This document shows positions 1 to 10,000 of a stretch of DNA of 64,000 nt, piece by piece. A model generated the notes under the pieces. It had not been told where the DNA came from and searched no databases. It saw only the letters and a program-made list of their open reading frames with translations. The position numbers were made by a program, and so were the translations under genes. Position 1 is the first letter of the stretch. Each line of letters begins with the position of its first letter. Source of the stretch: Aplidium turbinatum (taxonomy: Eukaryota; Chordata; Ascidiacea; Aplousobranchia; Polyclinidae); the NCBI GenBank assembly GCA_918807975.1, contig OU964922.1, positions 28,198,329 through 28,262,328 on the forward strand, read 5' to 3'.

Positions 1-909
1 GACCAATAAATTTTTGAGTTTGGATATAAACATATATATTAAGTTTGAAATGGTATGCTGCCTCTGTTCTGTATAGCTTTTGTATTTTTGTTTGGAGCGG
101 TTTGTCTGCCCGCAGACCTCTGAACGCTTTTATAGCAGACAACAAAAGCAAGGTTACCAGATGGGTAAATGGTGCAATGAACATTGGTATAATTCAGTGA
201 AAGTTGAAAATACTTAGTAGGCTAATACAAATAAAAGCTTCCCATGGAAACTGCACAAAATTTGGCAAAAATGATGCAGTTCAATGGTGTTTAATAAAGA
301 GCATAAAACTAATTCTAAATTTGGTGATTTTTCAGTACTGCAATTATCCTCGACCTTGGGTGTGACGTTGTTATTCTATGCAAACTACGACAACGATTAA
401 TAGGCCTAATAGTAACAGTAACTAACTTCTTACAATTCTTAGTTCGGCGATTGACTAGTTAAAAACAACAGTTAGCAATAACAACTACCTTTAACCAGGT
501 TGCTTATAGGGTGCGTACAGGGTGCGAAAGGACAAAAAGTAAGAATTGAATTTTTGTAAGGCGATAATTGCAATACAAAGTTTTGTCCCTTTTTTAGTCG
601 CATCCACCATTTTGCCTAGTGATTATAAGTTTAAGGTCAGAAATTCAGTTTTTTGTCATGTAACTTAATAAGTTTTAATCTCTAGTTAAAAGCAACATTT
701 AGCAATACCAACTACCTTTAACCAGGTTGCTTATAGTATTTTTTTGTGCAGCATCATTAATCAAAAACTTTTTTCAAGTACACAAAAACTGATCTTCAAA
801 ATGATCTTGATCTTCAAGATGTAAATCTTAAACTTTAAGATCAGGTTGTTTTGGTGATTTGATCTTGATCTTCAAGATCAAATATTTTTGGTGATCTTTC
901 CCATCTCTG
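1..909 (+). mobile_element. Non-autonomous hAT-type element, copy A (cut by window start)
   Basis: The right end reads CCCATCTCTG at 900-909, preceded by many GATCTTGATCTTCAAGATC-like palindromes at about 785-895. The same sequence in inverted orientation begins at 17951 with CAGAGATGGG, and a diverged copy lies at 13805-14768. CAGAGATGGGCAA-like termini are typical of hAT elements (family knowledge). No transposase is visible. The element ends about 115 bases before the start codon of the collagen-like gene, so it may contribute to that gene's upstream region (inference). A tandem-like duplication of about 50 bases (455-506 and 685-736) brackets a foreign insert. Confidence 0.7.
493..684 (+). 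other. Captured collagen-like exon/intron fragment inside the hAT-type element
   Basis: Bases 520-543 read as codons for Gly-Ala-Lys-Gly-Gln-Lys followed by GTAAG, matching about 21 of 24 bases at the 3' end of exon 1 of the downstream gene (1229-1252), splice donor included. The following sequence, with a TTTTG...GCAT...GTGATTATA stretch at about 579-632, resembles intron 1 at about 1330-1385. The diverged element copy at 13805-14768 lacks this insert and has only one of the two flanking repeats. I read it as a decayed piece of a related gene carried in the transposon. The same piece recurs inverted near 18317-18340 and 42359-42382. Confidence 0.5.
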
Positions 910-1024
910 TGAATGGGCAACTAGTCATTGTGAGACTTATTCTGGCAAAATTAACCGGCAAAGTAGTTTTAAAGTTAATTTAAACTTGTTTACAGTGTAC
1001 AGCAAAAATTAAAAAAAAAACAGC

Positions 1025-4000
1025 ATGACAATTTTGTTTAAAGCAAACCTAATCTTCCTGCTATTTATTGGTTACGGTGGGTGTCAATCACCAGAGGCTG
1101 GTAGTTTTTATGGCGGTCCACCAACCTTTATTTGCAATGCTGGTGGGAACGATGGGTCAATTGGTCAACCAACTGTCCATTCCAATGGCAATATTGCCCA
1201 GACTCGTACCGGTAAGACTGGATTGAAGGGCGCTAAAGGGCAAAAAGTAAGCTTTTAATTTTATTCTGTTTTACATCCTAATCATAGCATGTGGTTTTAT
1301 ATCATTAATCATCGTAATTACTTCATAGAATTTTGCGGTTTTTTTGTTGCATTCAGGCTGATGCCTTGTGATTATAGATTTATATTAAATTGGCAAAAAG
1401 ACAAGGAATCTACTCGTTGTTCCCATCGTGATACATGCCATTAGCTTTTTTTCCAAAGACGCGGCGGCCTGATCTTGATGGTCGTTAACACTTTTTGTAG
1501 AAATCGCCGACAATCGCGCACACTTTCAACTCTTTGTTTAATTGCATTCAGTACAAAGTAATTTTCTTGATTGAAATATTTTCAGGGAGAACGAGCAACT
1601 TCAGAAAATATCAGCGAAAGATTACGAAAGCTTGAAAAGGAACAAGAAAATTTCAAATGTATTTAATTATTTGCAAGCGAATTATGAAAATATTCCACAA
1701 TTAAAGCAAATTAACGTGTAGGCCTACAGTTTAGCCTTAATTAATAAAGAATATTTATTTAAAAGTGCTCCACTACATTAACTTGCTACGGTACTGAAAA
1801 CAAGTATCGTAAAAATGAACATACGCCGACAAAAAAAAACAGTTTTCATTAAATTTTTTAGTTTGTGCTGCAATACGCATACTGTAAATACTGAACAATA
1901 AATACTATACTACAAAAAATGTTCAATGCCAAGCAAAAAAACATTCTATTTAAATTAATTTTAATTCAATTAATTAATTTATTTTATTATATTTTATTAT
2001 TTTATATATTATGTTATTATTATATTATTTTATTAATATTAATAATATTGTATTATTATTATATTATATTTATTATACTATTTATTATATTATTTTATTT
2101 ATATTTTATTTATTATTTAGTTTATTTAATTATTTTAAATTTAATTATATAATTTATTCTATTATTTTACGAAAAACACTCTGTTTGAATAAGGACCTTC
2201 TGATGATCCTCTTTTAAGGGTGAAACAGGCTGTAGTGGTTTTATAGAGACTAATAACTATATTTGAATTCCTGGAAATACTGTATATTTTACTCGTGCCA
2301 GTTCAATCAATCTGTTAGTTACATAGCCGAGTGGTGAGAGCACTGTTTTAGCTCTCGAAAGGAGGCCGGTTCGATACCGCTCAAGACCATATAAATGTGT
2401 CTTTAGAAAGACACTTAAAGGCTTGCTTGAAGGTGGACACAAAGATTGGCTTCCTTGCCTTCCTGTCCACTTAATCTAAACCTTCAACTACCGGGCGTAT
2501 ACCTCGATAAGATGACAATTAATTTTATACTGCTAAAAATTGATTTTGTAATTCCAAATTATGTTTAATTCAGTGTATTCAAATAGAGTAAGTTTCATAT
2601 GAAGAAATGTTCTATTTGATAATTCCCTAAACAAATATTATTTATTATATCGAGTTCAATTTGTTAGCTCTACTGTAGGGAGTATTTTTGTCACACATTT
2701 CAGTGATCGCTTGATGCTTTGTTGTACATGGCATTTGAAAGCCACGCAACAAATTTAAGGCTAATCGACGTTAGTTTTGCTTATCGACTTTTGGACTGAA
2801 AATGTACACTTGACGCTATTTCATGAAACTACAATGAAGGAACGACACTGTATTATCTATGAACTTGGCTCAATGCCAATCTGCACGCTTTCGTTCTCGG
2901 TGTGCTGCAATAACATCAATGACTCCACTAATATTATTTGATTAGTCTTTTTATGTTCTTTTGTTTCAGGCTGTTTTGTGAGATAGCCTAGAGTCAGTGA
3001 CGTATGTGCAGGGGAAAGGCATTTGGCTTTTCCTCTTGTTTAAAAGAAAAGTTGCAGTAATTTAGCGAAGTAAAGCACGGCATTCAATATGTTTTGGATA
3101 ACACGTCAAAGCAAATAACAATATTGTTATAAACTAAGCAAATACTAAATCCATAGCTCAATCGCGCATACTTTTACAATGTTTAATAAAATGTAATGTA
3201 GTTTTGGCATTGCTAAAATAAAATAATATTATTTAAAGAGTAGTTAGTCTCTTGTTCACCTAAAAATATTAACAACCTGTTTTACCCTATTTGGCATCAT
3301 CAAAATGTTTTTATTCAAATAGAAATATTTAAATATAATATTATTATACAAGAAATGCTATCAATACTGTAAGAAAGTTTATAATGCTAAGCAGAGCAAA
3401 TTATTTTAAATATAAGTTAATTACATTCACCTATAAACCTAAACAGCCTGTTTCAACTTTATTGGGATCATCGACAAGTACTTATTCAAACAGTAGAGAA
3501 AATGGCTGATGATCTTGCAGCCATTGAACCTGGCCATCCCAGGTGTCCAAGTGGAGCTCTCCCTGGAGCAGTGTATTAAGGGTATATTTTCTAGTTCTCA
3601 ACCAACTAAGTAACCAACTTCAAGGGATTGCTAGCTTGCTTGTGAAGTTCTCTGTACCAATGTAGTGTCAATCAACAGATATTTGTACATGACAGATGGT
3701 CTACACAACACTTGATTATGATTGATTGGGACACTGAACTGAAAACTGAGTCTCTATTTTTGACATTCCTCAGTGTTGAAGAAGTATAGGGCATCCTTGA
3801 AAAATCTTTACGCCTTCCGAAGTAGCCAGACCACCTTCAGTCAATGGATAGAGGAATTAGATCACGACTAAAGCTTGCACAAAAGTGGCAGGTTACAAGG
3901 CAAGAAGTCGTTCCTCGAGGCAGCGACTTAGCATCAGAAGAATTATGTTTATATGTAGAGCCAAGAAGCATTTCAGCTTCAATTACCAATAAAAATCATT

Positions 4001-7000
4001 CATGCTAAGCCATCGCAATTTTTGCATAAAATTGCTTCAAATACTTAAAACGTCTTTTAGTGTTACAGAAATTAACACTATACAAGGTCTATAGGCTTCA
4101 TAGGTAAAATTAGCTAAAAATGAACATGAAATGTTGCTAGGAAAGGTGATCTAATTTCAACGCAAAATTTGGCGTGGACGTTTATTTTACTCATAACAAC
4201 AATGCACCAAACGATCATAACAAAATTCAAAGTTTGTATCATTTCATGGCCATCTACTGTACTTTATAAGAATATGATTGAGTAGACTCGCGAACAATAC
4301 AATCTTATTTACATTACAAGACATGTAACTGAGTCATTCATACAAGCAATGTTGTGAGTATGACCCCTGTCAGAAGATATTTCTTCGTTTTTGCTTTGTT
4401 TTTTGTGTGCTACAACAGGTTTAAACATTTAAATCAGTATCGTATATTTAATTGACCTCAAACTTGGTTTGGGTTTTTATTATTACAATAGCCTACATTC
4501 TCTTCTATCAAACTTAAATTAATATTTAATGTTTGATTAAAGCATCTTTGATCAACCCTCCAAAGTCATGCGGCTACATCGATGGAACAGCTGACCAATC
4601 AGGAGTCTACTTGATATCACCTAATAGTTCAAGTGTGGCGCCATTTTTTGTTTACTGCAACTTCACAGGAACAACTACAGGTATACAATAAATTGCTTTA
4701 TGGCATTGTATACTCTAAAAATGTTTAAAATACCTGTTAAATTCAGACAATTAGCATCAAACTTTATCCCTAACATATGTACTGTATGTTATACTACAGT
4801 AAATGCTATTAATACTACAAAGTGCTCAAGATCAAGCAGGGCAACTTACAGTAAATTCAGTTATTTTGTAATTCAGTTACTTCTTCTTCGTTTGAACCTT
4901 CTTCGCCACTCCAAGGGTCAAGGATTTCTGTCTTTTACTATCCTAAAGCAGTGGTGGCGACTTTGTCTATAATTATGTGTGGATAAGTGTCGAACAGCCA
5001 CTGAATTGACTCGTTATCCAGTTCACGCATACTACACTATTTAGCGCATGGTAGATGTCGCTGTTACAGATGGTATGGTCTGCGATTTGTTCCTCCGTGC
5101 CACAATCGTATGTTGGAGTGGAATAGTCCGACGCCAGTACGCAAGCGTTGGAGCCATACACAAACTTTTCTTGATAGAAGCATTCTGGTGGTGGCGCAGC
5201 CGGTGTTGGAAATAAAACTGTGGAGTTTTGAGGAGTTCTTCTTCCACTCCGAGCTCCATTGGTAGTTTTCCTAGGTAGCCGCACTGATGGATTGGTCTTC
5301 GGCACTTTTCATCAGGAGTTGTGCGGCACCTACAAATAGATGTCTCGATTTCAGTCGCCGGTTGCTCGCTTACAGACTCGTAGAGACTTAAGTGGACAAG
5401 TGGTTGCGGTTTATAGCACGGCAAAAAAGAGACAGAATGGCTTCTTCGCGACAAAGCTCAGGTGGTTGGATTCCTGCAAGGACAGGGAGATTGTCCGATG
5501 GTGTAGGTTGCGGGCATCCAGTCACGATATGCAAGACGCCATTTATACCAAAGCGCAGGGTGTCAACTCAGCCTCACCAACCAGAGCCGACGAGTGGCCT
5601 TACCAAAGCTGTGCAATGTGCAATGTGCATGTTAAGATTTTTTTGAGTAGTGACTACAAGTGTTGACGGTAACTGAGCAACCTGTCCAGGACTACTCTCA
5701 GATATTTAGGGTTTCGGCAGAATGACAGGGTTTATCCATCGGTGTTAATTTTGAGCTCGCGCTTTGCTTCCTGGTTGTTTAAATGGAAAGCTGTCGTCAC
5801 TGTTTTGGTTTCGCTGAGCTTTGATCTTCTTCTCTGGTGGTATGCCGAAAGTGTCATCATATTTTGGTTTACTGTCTCTTCTAATGTTTCCCAATGACTC
5901 GACAGGTGTAGAATAGCCAAGTCATCGGTATAGGCGTACTTTGCAGATACCGTGTTTGGCAGGTCCAGGGTGTGAATTTTATACAGAAAGGGAGCTAGGA
6001 CAGATCTCTGAGGGACGCCAACGCATAACTTTTGAACTCACGACACAAAAGTGGAATTTTTTTGATCTTGCCTGCAAGATATCTAAGTACAAAAAGAGTC
6101 ATTTGAGCTTTGCACATTTTGTACAGTTGCTCAACCTCCTGGGTTGTGCTATTGCTCAGACATATTTGGTCTTTTTAATGAAATTGGTATAGATTACAAC
6201 CATTAAAATAGTGCTTGTGATTGACAGTTCAATTAAACATTTAACAGCAGTATTCCTTCGCAATGACAATAAACTTCCAACAGTTCCTATAAGTCACTCT
6301 GTTAAGTCACTCCTTGCTCTGCATCCCTTTAAAGGTCCTTGAGAGACTGATCTATGCTCGTGTCGAACTAATAATTGACCCAAGGCTTCCTAAAGAACAA
6401 ACTGGGTTCCCACACAGTCCGAACGTTAGCTCAGTGGTTACGCACCCGGCTCAAGATCACGCGGCGCAAGTTCGACTATCGGGGTGTGCGCTTGAGCAAC
6501 GCATTTCAGGACTGCTCTCCATTCAGCTGCATCTAATGGATAGAACAATTTCCCGGCAACAACACTTCAATCATCGGAAACTTCACTCTGTTAATCTCGG
6601 TAATCGGCCCTGCGTTAAGAGCCTCTACAAGTATGTGAAACTACTAGGAATTCCTTATCTAGGCTTTGTCAGTCCAAGGATAAAGATTCAAAGCCAACCA
6701 ACCAAGCAAAACTCAATCTATTGCACGTAAGTATATGCTGTGATTGGTTGGCGGTGGCTTACAAAGCTTACAGGGAATTATCATGTTTAAGTGGCTACCT
6801 TCCAGTGAAGTCCGAGAATATCGTGAATCTGAGGTGGTAAATGGTTAGACCCTCGGCTCCAGATGTTCATACTACGACGACGACCAATAACCACGGTAGT
6901 TAAATAAATTGCATTGCAGAAATAGTTTTGTAATTTCAACAAATAGTAATTTTCAAATTACTTGAAAACGGCTAACATTACGAAAAAACTAAGGTTATTT

Positions 7001-10000
7001 TCGGTTATTTTCGAACTAAAAAACATAAAGAAACTTGACAAAAAATCAAGATAAAAAAACAAAACCACAATTTTGTTGCATAGTGTTATCAAAAGAAGCT
7101 TTTGCAGGACTTTTGATAAGACTTGAAAACACATTCAAAAAAGGAAACCGGTCGTTATAACCTTCGTCGACGGTATAATTTTAACTGTAGGCCTACAAGT
7201 CAAGACTTTTTCTGAAATTTGTCCTATGCAATGTACTGTAACTCAAAATGCAGAGATGTCGAAAAATTTCAGGTCAATACAGCTTCTACTGTAGACAAAT
7301 GGATATCACAATTTAAAACCTCGAAAGTTACAAATGAAACAAGTAATAGATACCTTAAAGGTTTAAATGATTGACATTTCATTTGATTACTGAACAAATT
7401 TAGCTTACTAAATGAAGATTTTAACTATCTTCTTGTGCAACAAACTGATCATGGTTGATTGCTGTAACCTTCCTAATAAACTTACTAAATTTTGTTCTGT
7501 CTTTTTCTTTAGTTATTAATTTAGCCATGCTTTCCAGTTCGGTAATTTGCTTAATCTTGTTAAAATGTTTCGTTTTTTGCTTTGCACCATTTGAGTCACC
7601 ATTGTATTCTCGAATAAATGGCTCTTGCAATACATTACCGTTTTTCAAGCACAATACGTCATTGACTGTAGTAAAACCAACAGAACTATGAAATATTATT
7701 TCCTTGGCTAAAAATTTTATATGGATTAGATTTACCCAGCTGTTTAACAGATTTTGTGAGGCATTAACAGCCCAATTTTTGTGATTGTACATTAGAATTG
7801 TGTTGCAAAAAAAAAAAAAAAGTAATTGAGCAGGTCATAGTTTGTTAAGATTTCAACCAACATGGTATAACCTAAAAGTCTCCTGGGATCTATAAAAGTG
7901 TTTTTTTTGTCAAAAATAAACTGTATCAATTTATCTAGGAGTCCGGGGTTTGATGGTTTGTTCGGTCATAACAAATATGTACATAAATAATAGATAGTTG
8001 CTAAACACACTGGTTTTGTAATGTGGCGAAAGACAAAATCACACAACCTTCACGAAAAGAGGTTACTTACATTTCAGAAACTATCATCTCTCACGACAGT
8101 ACAACTGAGATCAGGGTTGCCAAGTGCGCACCGCACAGATGTTACAAAAGGAAGATTAATTATGACGTCACCTTACCCCAAGCAATTGCTTTAATCGAAC
8201 AATCACAAAGTTGCAGACAATTTATCAAGGTTGGTAGCTCGATATTGGAACTGCGATATTTATTTTCACGTCATAGGTTGTTGAAGCCTCGTTCAATACA
8301 TCATTTGTCAAGTAGGCTAATAATCGCAATAAAGATCTGTAACTAAATTCATCAATACTACAAAGAAGCAATTTTGTTCATTTTGATACAGCAAAACTTT
8401 GTTGTGAAATAATTTACTGACAATCGGTAAAAAGATAAATGTTGTTGAAAAAGTTGCTTTGAGAAAGTTAAAAGTATGTTTTTTATTGGGGCTACGTCAA
8501 ACAATAAGTGCGACAATGTATTTCTACACTGTAGAAACAAAAGTCGACTTACGATAGGTCACAGTAAGCAAGGAAAGCCTGCACTTGCACAAATGATTAC
8601 ACAAGCTAACACACTTTTTGTGTCAGCATAGTAAATGTCATTCTAGGGTATATTTTGGGTGCTGAATTCAAAAATCACATCAAATTTTTTGTATTACATC
8701 AGGATTTTATGATATCTGAATGATGTTTTGGTAAAAATTGGTAAAATCGACTCCTGATCTATATTGGTATAGACTATGGCGTTTCCTGGAATTTGCACTC
8801 TTTTTTGTCAACAAGGTCTGCGATAAAGTCTAAATTCATCACTATAAAGTCTAAAGTCTACACAAGAGATACAAACATAATATTAATGAAAACATTGAGG
8901 TATTTCAAGACCTGTTTTATTTTTTTTAATTTTTAATTTTATTGAAGTGTGGTAACTTGAACCCAATTCTTCAAAGTTTATCTTCTAACACTAAACGTTC
9001 AACGTCATTTTTTTTACAAGAGTAGGCTACATTGTTATTTTTTCGTGTTAAGAAGTAGGTTTGATGGCTTTGCAAATCCCCAATACATATTTTAAACTTT
9101 CTGGTTTTGACATCTTTTCCTTATGTTAGTGCTACAGTTGTGTGTTTGTAATGTCATTCGCTATTATGTTTGCGCAAGCAAAGAAAAATAAAATTGAAGA
9201 AATTGAACAGAATAGACACTTAAAAATAGCTTCAATTCTAAAGAAAAAAAGGAAATTCACATGCACATTTGGGAAACGTTACTCTGGACAAACTTTCGCT
9301 TGCATGATTTTTGTGAATGTTGTAAGTGGATTTAGGATTTCCATTGATCTATCGTCTTAGGTTTTCCACACAAGCTTTACATGCAACATGTGTGGAGCCC
9401 ATAATTTGTCCTGATCACCCAGGCGAATTTTAAAGTATGCAAGATATGCTTGTTTCACAAAAGTTGTTATGGTTTGCCTTTGGTTAAGAACAGGAGCCTA
9501 TAACTGCCACATATGTAACAAAGAACATCAGGGTCATTTTCACACTTTTTTGAAGATGCCATTCTGCTACTTATTCATACCACAAACAGAATTAACACCT
9601 TGCTAATATGAAAAAATCTGAATACATGAAAATTCAAATAAGACTGAGTCATAGACAAGTTTCACATAAGCTTAAATCTCCACGTTCAGCGAAAAAGATA
9701 AAACCGATGTTATATATCAAAAAGTAGAATGGTACTAAGCATTCAGGCGAAAGTGAATATAACCCTGCCTGTAAGGGATGGTTTATGGACAGTTCTCAGA
9801 AGGTACATAAGTTGGATGGTCTGCCATCGTGACGCGACAATTTATCGAAAGACAATTTATCGAACGACAGTTCATCGAACGAAAGTTTATCGAAAGACAG
9901 TTCATCGAACGATAATTCATCGAAACGACAGTTCATCGAAACGACTGTTTATTGAAACAACTGTTTATCGAAACGACAGTTTATCGAACGACGAAGCACA

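Noticed and set aside
1919-2217. Two overlapping ORFs rich in Ile, Leu, Tyr and Phe
   Set aside because: Translation of a nearly pure A+T tract; no complexity and present in both orientations.
2257-2442. 61-residue ORF and possible tRNA gene
   Set aside because: The sequence is a SINE head; the A and B boxes are good but no acceptor stem pairs and a SINE body follows.
5041-5666. Several overlapping ORFs of 84-137 residues on both strands
   Set aside because: They are frames through a decayed LINE; only the pieces matching LINE motifs are meaningful.
6314-6730. 138-residue ORF
   Set aside because: Joins a reverse transcriptase fragment to a tRNA-derived SINE by chance readthrough.
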